From: Bacillota bacterium
GTDB lineage: Bacteria > Bacillota > Clostridia > Christensenellales > Aristaeellaceae
Reading direction: 5' to 3'
NCBI GenBank assembly: GCA_023409955.1
Contig: JAEYQQ010000060.1
Span: 1 to 45,561, forward strand
Length of the DNA: 45,561 bases
The translations under genes and the position numbers were made by a program. Under the pieces are notes generated by a model. The model was not told the origin of the DNA. It saw only the letters and a list, made by a program, of their open reading frames with translations, and ran no database searches. The first letter of the stretch is position 1. The number at the start of each line of letters is the position of its first letter. This document shows, one piece after another, positions 23,598 to 31,442 of this stretch.

Positions 23598-26075
23598 TCA
23601 ATTTATGACCTCTTCCTTTACAGGAGAATCATTATGCTCGTTCTTTTCAAAAGCAATTTTACCATTCTTCACATACAGATGAACATTATCGCCCAAGGCC
23701 AGGTTGCCGGCAATGATTTCCTCGCTTAATGCATCTTCTATGGTGCGCTGTATGACACGGCGCAAAGGACGGGCACCATATTGCGGATCATAGCCCTCCT
23801 TGGATAAAAGGGAGACAACTTCATCTTCAAACTTCAGATGCATGCCCCGTTTTTGCAATCTATCGGCCACCTGGGATAGCATAAGATATGCAATCTTATC
23901 AATGTCCGCTTGCTCCAAGGCGTGGAACACGATCAGTTCATCCACACGGTTGATGAATTCTGGCCGGAATATATCCTTGACCTCTTTCATTACCTGTTCC
24001 TTCATGGTTTCATAGGAACGGGCAATGTCGATGGCGCTACCAAAGCCTAGAACGCGGTTGTGGCCAATGGCATGGGCGCCTGCGTTGGAGGTCATAACGA
24101 TGATGGTATTTTTAAAGTTGACCACTCGACCCGAATTATCGGTAAGCCTGCCGTCTTCCATGATCTGCAGGAGGATATTGAACACATCGGGATGGGCTTT
24201 TTCCACCTCATCCAGGAGCACCACACTGTAGGGCTTGCGGCGTACAGCCTCTGTCAGCTGGCCGCCTTCTTCATACCCCACATAGCCGGGGGGAGATCCG
24301 ATCAGGCGGGAAACCGTATGCTTTTCCATGTACTCAGACATATCGATTCGGATCAGCGAGTTCTCATCGCCAAACATGGCTTCGCCCAGTGCCCGGCACA
24401 GCTCTGTTTTACCTACGCCCGTAGGTCCTAGGAAAATGAAGGAGCCAATAGGCCGCTTGGGATCCTGAAGCCCGGCGCGTGCCCTACGGATGGCTCGGCT
24501 GACAGCCTTCACGGCTTCTTCCTGGCCGATGACCCGCTTGTGGAGCACTTCCTCCAAATGCAGCAAACGCTGACTTTCCCCTTCAGTCATTTTCTTAACA
24601 GGGATGCCGGTCCAACTGGATACGATTTGCGCAATTTCTTCTTCGGTTACAATATCGCGTGATGCGCTTTTTTTCTGCTCCCATGCAGTACGCAGACCGT
24701 CAATCTCAGCTTTCAGCTGGCGCTCACGATCACGCAGAGACGCTGCTTTTTCATAGTCCTGACGTGCGATTGCTTCCTTTTTTTCGGTAAGAACGGAATC
24801 CAACTGCGCTTCCTGGCTCTTTACATCAGGTGGTGCTGTGTACGACTGGATGCGAACACGAGAGGCCGCTTCATCCATCAAATCAATGGCTTTATCAGGC
24901 AGAAACCTGTCGGAAATATAGCGGTCGGAAAAGGTTACAGCGGCTTGCAGTGCATCATCAGTAATGCGCACCTTGTGATGTGCTTCGTACTTATCACGCA
25001 GTCCCCGCAAAATCTCCAGCGCTTCTTCAGCGGAAGGTTCCCCTACCGTCACCGGCTGAAACCGACGCTCCAAAGCCGCATCCTTTTCAATATGCTTGCG
25101 GTATTCATCCAAGGTTGTTGCGCCAATGCATTGCACTTCACCTCTGGCAAGGGCAGGCTTTAAGATGTTGGCGGCATCCATAGAACCTTCCGCTTTTCCG
25201 GCACCAACCAGGGTATGAATTTCATCAATGAACAAAATGACATTTCCAGCTTTTCGAACTTCGGTAATGGCATTTTTCAGGCGTTCTTCAAACTCGCCGC
25301 GGTATTTGCTTCCCGCAACCAAGCTGCCCATATCCAGGGTCATTACCTTTTTGCCCCTCAAAATTTCCGGTATGTTGTCAGTGACGATACGCTGCGCCAA
25401 ACCTTCAACGACAGCGCTTTTACCTACGCCGGGTTCACCGATCAAAACCGGGTTGTTCTTGGTGCGGCGACTGAGTATTTGAATAATCCGTTCGATTTCC
25501 TGGCTGCGGCCAATCACAGGATCCAGCTCACCGCTGCGGGCAGCCTGCGTCAAATCCCGGGCATATTGTTTGAGTACAGGTGTTTCATTGGAAGCGGCAG
25601 ATGCGGCAGGCTTGTTGCTGTCTTTGTCGCTTTCAGACTCTTCAGACTTGAGCAATGACAGTATGCCTTCACGCAGTTTATCAGTATTAGCGCCCATTTC
25701 ACGAAGAATGTTGCCGGCTACGCCTTCATTCTCCCTGAGTATTGCCAGCCAGAAATGCTCTGTACCGACAAATGTATGGTTAAGCTTTCTGGATTCGATC
25801 ATGCTGGCTTCCAATATCTTTTTCCCGCGGGGCGTGAGCTCCAATGCACTGCTGATCTCTTCTTCTCCACGGCCGATCAATGCGACCACACGCTCCATGA
25901 CGGATTCATATGTGACATTTCCCAGCAGCTTGCGCACAGGCTCACCCGGCTCTTTTAAAAGACCCAGCAACAGATGCTCCGTGCCAACATAATGATGCTT
26001 CAATTCCACAGCGGCCTGCTGTGCATATGAAAGAGCTTTTTGAGCCCTTTCTGTAAAACGGCCAAAAAGTGCCAT
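23598..26075 (-). CDS. clpC: ClpC, AAA+ unfoldase of the ClpCP protease
   Basis: 825 residues. A double Clp-N domain (about 1-145) is followed by AAA-1 (Walker A GEPGVGKS 213-220, Walker B FIDE 282-285), a middle domain with UVR-like YEKAASLRDRERQLKAE (441-457), and AAA-2 (Walker A GPTGVGKT 550-557, Walker B LLDE 620-623). It unfolds proteins and feeds them to ClpP; substrates include arginine-phosphorylated proteins made by McsB. TAAGGAGG precedes the ATG. It is the last gene of ctsR-mcsA-mcsB-clpC and is repressed by CtsR. Confidence 0.97.
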   Translation of the reverse strand: MALFGRFTERAQKALSYAQQAAVELKHHYVGTEHLLLGLLKEPGEPVRKLLGNVTYESVMERVVALIGRGEEEISSALELTPRGKKILEASMIESRKLNHTFVGTEHFWLAILRENEGVAGNILREMGANTDKLREGILSLLKSEESESDKDSNKPAASAASNETPVLKQYARDLTQAARSGELDPVIGRSQEIERIIQILSRRTKNNPVLIGEPGVGKSAVVEGLAQRIVTDNIPEILRGKKVMTLDMGSLVAGSKYRGEFEERLKNAITEVRKAGNVILFIDEIHTLVGAGKAEGSMDAANILKPALARGEVQCIGATTLDEYRKHIEKDAALERRFQPVTVGEPSAEEALEILRGLRDKYEAHHKVRITDDALQAAVTFSDRYISDRFLPDKAIDLMDEAASRVRIQSYTAPPDVKSQEAQLDSVLTEKKEAIARQDYEKAASLRDRERQLKAEIDGLRTAWEQKKSASRDIVTEEEIAQIVSSWTGIPVKKMTEGESQRLLHLEEVLHKRVIGQEEAVKAVSRAIRRARAGLQDPKRPIGSFIFLGPTGVGKTELCRALGEAMFGDENSLIRIDMSEYMEKHTVSRLIGSPPGYVGYEEGGQLTEAVRRKPYSVVLLDEVEKAHPDVFNILLQIMEDGRLTDNSGRVVNFKNTIIVMTSNAGAHAIGHNRVLGFGSAIDIARSYETMKEQVMKEVKDIFRPEFINRVDELIVFHALEQADIDKIAYLMLSQVADRLQKRGMHLKFEDEVVSLLSKEGYDPQYGARPLRRVIQRTIEDALSEEIIAGNLALGDNVHLYVKNGKIAFEKNEHNDSPVKEEVIN

Positions 26076-26087
26076 GATATTTCCTCC

Positions 26088-27095
26088 TTAGTGGCTTGAG
26101 AGCACTTGGCGGATATATTTGCTTCGAGCAATATCCAACTCTCTGCCTTTCATTGTTTTATTGGCAATTTTCATAATGTGCGCATCCTGGGCCTTTGGCA
26201 AAAGCTCATCCGCCACATGTAAGGGGATTGGCAATATCTCCAAGGCGCTGCCCAAGCGAAGGTTGGACCAGTGCTGCATAAACTCCTTCAGGTCCATCCG
26301 CCTTGCGTACTGAAGAGCACCCAGTGAGCGGTAAACCTGATCTTCCAAGGCGGTGTTGTCACCACTGGACGCCCGCTGCTGCAGATTACGTTCCATTTCG
26401 ATAATCTGCCTGCCAACACCTATGACTGCCTCAATGATTTCTTCTTCATTACGGCCCAGCGTGACCTGGTTGCTGACTTGGTACAAATTACCCTGCGCTT
26501 CACTACCTTCACCATAAATGCCACGGATGGTAAGGCCTAGCTTGGAAACGGAAGTACTCACATTACCCATCTGCTTAAACATGGTGAGCAAGGGCAAATG
26601 CAACATAAGGGAGGCCCTCATACCAGTACCTGTATTGGTTGGGCAAGCCGTCAAATACCCCAGTTGCCCATCAAAGGCAAAGGCGATATGGCGTTGCAGG
26701 GCATCCTCAATTTCGTATGCAAGCTCTGCAGCTTTTTGCAACTGCTGACCAGGTTTTAATGATTGCAGTCGAAGATGGTCCTCTTCATTAATCATCAGGC
26801 ATATGGATTGATCATCACGAATCAGCACTGCACCCGTCTGACTGTTTTGCATCAGGTCACGGCTGATCAGATGGCTTTCCACCATTGCCATCCTTTCCCG
26901 GGTTGTCAAGTCGGACATTTTAACCAAAGAATAGGTGCTGGTATTATTAGGCTCTGCAGCCAAGGCATTTACTACCCTGTCAACACACATTTGGGCTATG
27001 GCATCGCTTTGTGTGGTTAAAAAAGGCAGGTCTTCATAATTGCGTGCCAGACGAACCCGAGATGAGACTACGATATCCAACTCATGCTCCATCAT
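26088..27095 (-). CDS. mcsB: McsB, protein arginine kinase
   Basis: 335 residues from MMEHELDIVVSSRVRLARN. The guanido-kinase-like fold is shown by SSRVRLARN (nucleotide site), NEEDHLR (catalytic Glu region) and CPTNTGTGMRAS (the cysteine segment of phosphagen kinases). McsB phosphorylates arginines, tagging proteins for ClpCP and inactivating CtsR. The start is set at 27095 because the ATG overlaps the mcsA stop (ATGA) and GGGGGAGGG lies 9 bases upstream; a longer frame from 27122 would begin inside mcsA ahead of that ribosome site. Confidence 0.95.
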   Translation of the reverse strand: MMEHELDIVVSSRVRLARNYEDLPFLTTQSDAIAQMCVDRVVNALAAEPNNTSTYSLVKMSDLTTRERMAMVESHLISRDLMQNSQTGAVLIRDDQSICLMINEEDHLRLQSLKPGQQLQKAAELAYEIEDALQRHIAFAFDGQLGYLTACPTNTGTGMRASLMLHLPLLTMFKQMGNVSTSVSKLGLTIRGIYGEGSEAQGNLYQVSNQVTLGRNEEEIIEAVIGVGRQIIEMERNLQQRASSGDNTALEDQVYRSLGALQYARRMDLKEFMQHWSNLRLGSALEILPIPLHVADELLPKAQDAHIMKIANKTMKGRELDIARSKYIRQVLSSH

Positions 27096-27592
27096 TGCTT
27101 GCAACCCTCCCCCGTGGGACATGTCAACTGCTTTAGCTGGTCACGCAACTGTGCCGCTTCTTCAAAATTTTCTGCAGCAACAGCCTTATCCATACGGCTG
27201 CGAAGACTGGCAATAAGATTCTTTTTTTCTTGGGCCTTTGAGCTAATGATCGGCATTCTTCCTGCATGCTGTGAACGGCCATGAATACGCAGCAACAACG
27301 GTTTCAGCTGATCTCTAAAATCTTCGTAGCATTGGGCACAGCCTAACTTTCCCGTTTTTTGAAATTCCTCATATGTCAACTGGCACCTGGAGCAGGTAAG
27401 CTTAAGTGCTTTTTCCTCTTGGTTGATGGAAGACATCAAAGAGGAAAGAAAGCTCTGTATATCACCCTGCTGTATGCTGTTTTGTATTTTGCTTACGCAG
27501 CCTTTGCACAGATGCTTTGTAGCTGTTTCCCCGCTCACCAGCACTGTGATGACAACCGTAGCTGGATTTTGCCCACATTCTTCACATAACAT
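27092..27592 (-). CDS. mcsA: McsA, zinc-finger activator of McsB
   Basis: 166 residues. Four CxxC pairs can be read (C3/C6, C29/C32, C67/C70, C85/C88), giving two zinc-binding modules, followed by a C-terminal UVR-type coiled segment (about 122-157: ENFEEAAQLRDQLKQL). McsA binds and activates McsB kinase in stress control. Overlaps mcsB by 4 bp. Confidence 0.95.
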   Translation of the reverse strand: MLCEECGQNPATVVITVLVSGETATKHLCKGCVSKIQNSIQQGDIQSFLSSLMSSINQEEKALKLTCSRCQLTYEEFQKTGKLGCAQCYEDFRDQLKPLLLRIHGRSQHAGRMPIISSKAQEKKNLIASLRSRMDKAVAAENFEEAAQLRDQLKQLTCPTGEGCKQ

Positions 27593-27624
27593 AAAAAGAC
27601 TCCTTTAGCGCAATCTGCGCCGCA

Positions 27625-28110
27625 TTACGGTTTCTCAGCTGGGCGACGATGGTTTTGAGCAACGGTGAGAAGCATGCTGCGCAATATCCTTGCTCTTGCA
27701 GCATCTTTGAGCGATGCGGGTATAGGCAAAGACATAGCACGCTGCGAGATTGCGGCAATCATGAGTTGAGCACTCTCCAAGGATACCAAACCTCTCTCCC
27801 GCAGCTGTCCAATCAGGTGTATGGCTTCCGTTTCGCCGATAGAATCACCGATTCGCTCGTGGATAAGATACAGCAGGTGCTCTCCAGCACTTTGCTCCAT
27901 GCGTACAATGCGGATATAGCCGCCGCCTCCTCTTCTGCTCTCTATAATATATCCATGATCTGGGGTAAAACGTGTTGCCAACACATAATTGATCTGTGAT
28001 GGCGCGCAATTAAAATATTCTGCCAGTTCATTACGCTTAAGCTCTACTTCAGGCTCATCCTGCTGAAGCATTGCTTTAATGAACTGTTCTATCGTATCAC
28101 TGAGTCTCAT
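27625..28110 (-). CDS. ctsR: CtsR, class III heat-shock repressor
   Basis: 161 residues. The N-terminal winged helix includes RNELAEYFNCAPSQINYVL and the wing RGGGGYIRI (60-68), whose tetraglycine loop is the thermosensor region in B. subtilis CtsR. The C-terminal dimerisation helices follow. CtsR represses its own operon and clp genes at low temperature and is released by heat or McsB/ClpC action. It heads the operon; the CtsR operator is directly upstream. Confidence 0.96.
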   Translation of the reverse strand: MRLSDTIEQFIKAMLQQDEPEVELKRNELAEYFNCAPSQINYVLATRFTPDHGYIIESRRGGGGYIRIVRMEQSAGEHLLYLIHERIGDSIGETEAIHLIGQLRERGLVSLESAQLMIAAISQRAMSLPIPASLKDAARARILRSMLLTVAQNHRRPAEKP

Positions 28111-28141
28111 AAAGCATCCCTCGATTTCCGGCCATAGATTA

Positions 28142-28158
28142 TCTGACTATCTTTGACC
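28142..28158 (-). promoter_or_regulatory. CtsR operator
   Basis: Minus strand reads GGTCAAA-GAT-AGTCAGA, matching the known CtsR heptad tandem repeat (RGTCAAANANRGTCAAA) with one mismatch. It lies immediately downstream of the -10 box, so bound repressor would cover the transcription start. Confidence 0.88.
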
Positions 28159-28164
28159 AATATC

Positions 28165-28193
28165 ATTTTAGCATGCATGCCAACAAAAATCAA
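28165..28193 (-). promoter_or_regulatory. Sigma-A promoter of ctsR-mcsA-mcsB-clpC
   Basis: Minus strand: TTGATT, 17-bp spacer, TAAAAT, then the CtsR operator within 6 bases. Confidence 0.75.
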
Positions 28194-28340
28194 TCATCGT
28201 TTTTTATATACCCATATTGGAGTCAGACGCATCATGTGAACTAAATATACTAATTAATATAAAAAAATATAAATATAATATACAAATATACAGTTCGTAT
28301 GGTATTATAAGGATAAATAGGTTCTATGTAGGAGGAGAAT

Positions 28341-29735
28341 ATGCGTAGCAGAATTGGAAAAGTCATTATCTGTTTGGCCGTATGTTTTGTGTGTTTCATG
28401 TTTGCAACCACAACAACATATGCATTGGCAAGCGTGTCGGATGGTATTACGCAAACGGGATGCAACTATCCATCATCGCTGATGGAAGGAAAGTCATTCG
28501 CACTAAAAGGCGTAGTCACTTCAGCAGTAAGCAAACTTGTGAATCTGCAAGCCGGTGTATATGACAGCTCTGACAAAATGGTTACGGGCCGCAGTTGGAA
28601 TCCCAACGCCAAGAGTGTTGACCTGCGCTGGTATGTTGATTCCTATGTGAAGTTTGGTACGCTTTCTGCAGGAAGCTATACTTACAAGATTACAGCTACC
28701 AACGCTTCTGAACAAAAGGTCATTCTGAGTCAGGCATTCACTGTCACGCCCAAACCACCTGCTTCAGATAACCTTACTGTCAGCGGCTGCAACTATCCAA
28801 ATGAGATAGCTGAAGGAAAAGGTTTTTCACTTCGGGGCATTGTTTCATCTCAAATATCCAAAATGAGTTGGTTGGAAGTCGGCGTATATGATGAAGACGG
28901 TAATATGATTACTGGACGCAGCTGGAATCCAAAAGCTAAGAAAGTTGATCTTCGCTTTCTTGTAAACTCATATGTCAAGTTTTCCAAGCTTGATACCGGA
29001 TATTATACCTATCGGATTACAGCAACCAATGATGCCGGCAAGACTGTATTGATCAATGAGGCGTTTGAAGTGATTCCCAGGGAGCCAATCTCTGATGACT
29101 TGACCATAGGGAGCCATAATCATCCATCGGAAATTGTCAAGGGCAAAGGCTTTGCATTAAAAGGCATGATCAAATCCCAATCGTCCAAGATCACTAAAGT
29201 AGTTGCCGGAGTCTTTGATGATAATGACAACATGCTTACAGGCCGGTCATTTAACCCTAAAGCAAAAACGGTAGACATTCGCTGGCTGATAAATCCTTAT
29301 GTTAAGTTTGGGAAACTTGATGTAGGCACCTACACATACCGTGTATCTGCCACAAATGCCTCGGGCGAGGAAACGTTGCTGGAAGAGGAATTCATTGTAA
29401 CGCCAGCTGCTGCAGCGACAGACAAGATATCGGCCAGTGGCTTGAATGCTCCAAAGCTTTTGCTCAAAGGCCGTGGCTTCTACCTGAGAGGTGTTGTGAA
29501 GTCACAATCCTCAAAGCTTACAAACATTACTGCCGGTGTGTATGACAGTGATGGAAACATGCTGACAGGACGCTCATGGAACCCGAAAGACAAGTCCATC
29601 GATTTCCGTTGGTATGTAAATCCTTACGTGAAGTTCGGTACTTTAGATATAGGCAGCTATACCTACAAAGTCACTGCAACCAACGGAAATGGAACGAGCA
29701 CGCTGCTTGAAGAAATTTTTGAGGTAGTGAAATAA
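28341..29735 (+). CDS. Secreted protein made of four tandem 109-residue repeats
   Basis: 464 residues. A signal peptide occupies about 1-30 (RSRIGKV, hydrophobic core, then TTTTYALA). The rest is four repeats in exact register: the GRSW/GRSF motif falls at residues 83, 192, 301 and 410, a spacing of exactly 109. Each unit contains an F.L+G(V/M/I)..S strand, a (V/A)GV(Y/F)D strand, GRSxNPKAK, YVKF..L..G.Y.Y and (V/I).(A)TN, a beta-sandwich-like pattern resembling accessory domains of clostridial wall enzymes. No catalytic domain, LPxTG or choline-binding motif is seen. It is probably a surface-binding or adhesive protein; function unknown. Start supported by AGGAGGAG. A TGGTATTAT extended -10 box lies near 28297-28305. 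Confidence 0.85.
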   Translation: MRSRIGKVIICLAVCFVCFMFATTTTYALASVSDGITQTGCNYPSSLMEGKSFALKGVVTSAVSKLVNLQAGVYDSSDKMVTGRSWNPNAKSVDLRWYVDSYVKFGTLSAGSYTYKITATNASEQKVILSQAFTVTPKPPASDNLTVSGCNYPNEIAEGKGFSLRGIVSSQISKMSWLEVGVYDEDGNMITGRSWNPKAKKVDLRFLVNSYVKFSKLDTGYYTYRITATNDAGKTVLINEAFEVIPREPISDDLTIGSHNHPSEIVKGKGFALKGMIKSQSSKITKVVAGVFDDNDNMLTGRSFNPKAKTVDIRWLINPYVKFGKLDVGTYTYRVSATNASGEETLLEEEFIVTPAAAATDKISASGLNAPKLLLKGRGFYLRGVVKSQSSKLTNITAGVYDSDGNMLTGRSWNPKDKSIDFRWYVNPYVKFGTLDIGSYTYKVTATNGNGTSTLLEEIFEVVK

Positions 29736-29754
29736 TTTTTTTCAAAGAGATCTA

Positions 29755-29777
29755 CCCCGGCACATAGCCGGGGTTTA
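29755..29777 (+). terminator. Terminator after the four-repeat gene
   Basis: CCCCGGC / GCCGGGG stem with a 5-base loop followed by TTTATT, 19 bases after the stop codon. Confidence 0.8.
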
Positions 29778-29791
29778 TTCTCCCTTAAACG

Positions 29792-29830
29792 ACACAAAGC
29801 CCTGGCATTTTTTCAGCCAGGGCTTTGTGT
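29792..29830. terminator. Bidirectional terminator between convergent wall-protein genes
   Basis: A perfect 15-bp stem, ACACAAAGCCCTGGC / GCCAGGGCTTTGTGT. It sits between the plus-strand repeat protein and the minus-strand peptidoglycan-binding gene, 6 bases from the latter's stop. Confidence 0.85.
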
Positions 29831-29836
29831 TCGGTC

Positions 29837-31093
29837 TTACCATTTTGCTTTAGAAGCAATGTTCACACACTTTTGATGATCCTCATCGACCCGGTTGGTC
29901 GCATGAGTTTTGCTCTTGTAGAAATGGATGCAATAGTGACCGTCAAAGCTATTGCCCGATATTGTATCATCTTCATGGGGCATACCGTTCATGGAAGCGG
30001 CATATACATGTCCGTTATACAATATCAAAATCGGCCTGCGGTCCCAGCTCCAGGAGCCACCATAGACGCTTTTCATAACAGCTGAATCTTCGGCTGTTAA
30101 AGGCTCTGCATCCAAATGGTTATATCCTGACCACCGTTTGCTTTGGAATGTTTTTCCGCTATAGACATCCTTCACCGTAAATACTGCGCCTTTGGGAATA
30201 ACTGAGCTTCCACCATCAAACCAATCGAGTTTTTCAGTCTTATAGGTTTTTTCTTCAGCATTGGCTGCTTTTTGCCCAAACAAAATGTAAATGGTGGTTT
30301 TTCCAGCTATACCATCCTGAGACATGCTCTTGGACTTTTGGAAGCTCTTCACGGCTTCCTCGGTGGAATCACCGAAATCACCATCGATCGCTCCACGGTA
30401 ATAACCTTTAAGTTTTAATGCCTGCTGAAGTTTTTTTACCTTTGTGCCGCTGTCTCCCTTTTCAGAGGTGGCTGGTGCATCACCAATATCACTTATGGAT
30501 TTGATCCCGGTCATACCTTTATCCTCTTTGGGAGATTCGGATGCATCTTGCCCAAACAAGGCTTTAATGGTATCACTGCCGGCTACACCATCTTCCCTCA
30601 GACGGTTCTTTTTTTGAAAGTCTTTGACTGCTTGTTCAGTTTCTACGCCAAAGCTTCCGTCAACTCTTCCCTGATATACGCCAACGATCTCAAGGGCCCT
30701 TTGGAGCTTCTTTACATCGCTGCCCGTATCACCCAGGCGCATGGATGCAGGTGCATCGCCCAATTGTGCTATGGCCTTTTCTTGGATGCTGGCTGCTGTT
30801 TCTGTAACTTTGATATACTTTTTCATGACATAGCCCTTGTAACGGCCATATGAAACCTTGTACCAATCATCGGAAGATGAAAGGATTTCAAAGGTTGTTC
30901 CCTCTGGAAGGGTTTGAAGAGCTTTTGACTTGACATCAGTATTTTCCCTGAGAATCACTGCCTCTACATTTACTGTGCCCTTTTGTGAAGCCATTGCACC
31001 CGATGCTGCGAAGAGAACGATTGCTGCGGCAACGCCTCCCCATACCATACGTTTTATTTGGCTTCCTTTTGTGCTTTTTTCAAAATGTTCCAT
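29837..31093 (-). CDS. Membrane-anchored or exported SH3 / peptidoglycan-binding protein with an unknown C-terminal domain
   Basis: 418 residues from MEHFEKSTKG (AAAAGGAG 7 bases upstream; a GTG frame 18 bases earlier contains the ribosome site). Basic residues and a hydrophobic segment (about 15-35) act as signal or anchor. Next come an SH3b-like domain (~38-95), two PG_binding_1 domains, each with KKLQ(R/Q)AL...G.Y.G..DG.FG..TE.AVK.FQK, and a ~125-residue C-terminal domain. That last domain has conserved-looking FTVKDVYSGKTF, GYNHLDAEPLT, GGSWSWDRRPIL and GHYCIHFYKSKTHAT. It is rich in His, Trp and Asp and could be enzymatic, but I cannot assign it. Wall localisation is likely. Confidence 0.85.
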   Translation of the reverse strand: MEHFEKSTKGSQIKRMVWGGVAAAIVLFAASGAMASQKGTVNVEAVILRENTDVKSKALQTLPEGTTFEILSSSDDWYKVSYGRYKGYVMKKYIKVTETAASIQEKAIAQLGDAPASMRLGDTGSDVKKLQRALEIVGVYQGRVDGSFGVETEQAVKDFQKKNRLREDGVAGSDTIKALFGQDASESPKEDKGMTGIKSISDIGDAPATSEKGDSGTKVKKLQQALKLKGYYRGAIDGDFGDSTEEAVKSFQKSKSMSQDGIAGKTTIYILFGQKAANAEEKTYKTEKLDWFDGGSSVIPKGAVFTVKDVYSGKTFQSKRWSGYNHLDAEPLTAEDSAVMKSVYGGSWSWDRRPILILYNGHVYAASMNGMPHEDDTISGNSFDGHYCIHFYKSKTHATNRVDEDHQKCVNIASKAKW

Positions 31094-31224
31094 GCAGACA
31101 CTCCTTTTCACCGCCTGAACGACTGTTATGCCCTATGCCTGCCTGAACGCAGGTGAGCATATGGCTAGGCGTGAATACCAGTTTTCGGATGCTGATATTT
31201 GACATTCCGAATCACTTCACAGTC

Positions 31225-31253
31225 AATATATTACGATTATATTAAATTGTCAA
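31225..31253 (-). promoter_or_regulatory. Sigma-A promoter of the peptidoglycan-binding protein gene
   Basis: Minus strand: consensus TTGACA, 17-bp spacer, TATATT. The implied 5' leader is about 125 bases. Confidence 0.7.
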
Positions 31254-31351
31254 GCCAATCATTGGTTGTTTTACATTTTGACGTAACATTTAAGAAATAC
31301 GATATAAACAACAAGGCAAATGTACAATTATATATCCCTATGAATGAATGC

Positions 31352-31380
31352 TTGACGAAAATAGTTTAGGTTGGTAAAAT
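31352..31380 (+). promoter_or_regulatory. Sigma-A promoter of the coiled-coil protein gene
   Basis: TTGACG, 17-bp spacer, TAAAAT, about 62 bp upstream of the start codon. Confidence 0.7.
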
Positions 31381-31442
31381 ATAGATACTCATCTATGATC
31401 GTGTAATTAATAAAATATATTCTTTTATTTGGAGGCGTCTTT

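Larger units (their letters stand above)
31094..31442. other. Divergent AT-rich promoter region
   Basis: About 350 bases between two divergent genes. It holds the two promoters listed separately; the middle is AT-rich with no supported gene. Confidence 0.6.

Noticed and set aside
23053..23682. Frames between mrfA and clpC on both strands
   Set aside because: They overlap the mrfA 5' end, its promoter or the clpC terminator and have no recognisable content.
28250..28465. 71-residue minus-strand frame across the start of the four-repeat gene
   Set aside because: It covers the promoter and signal peptide of the real gene in antisense.
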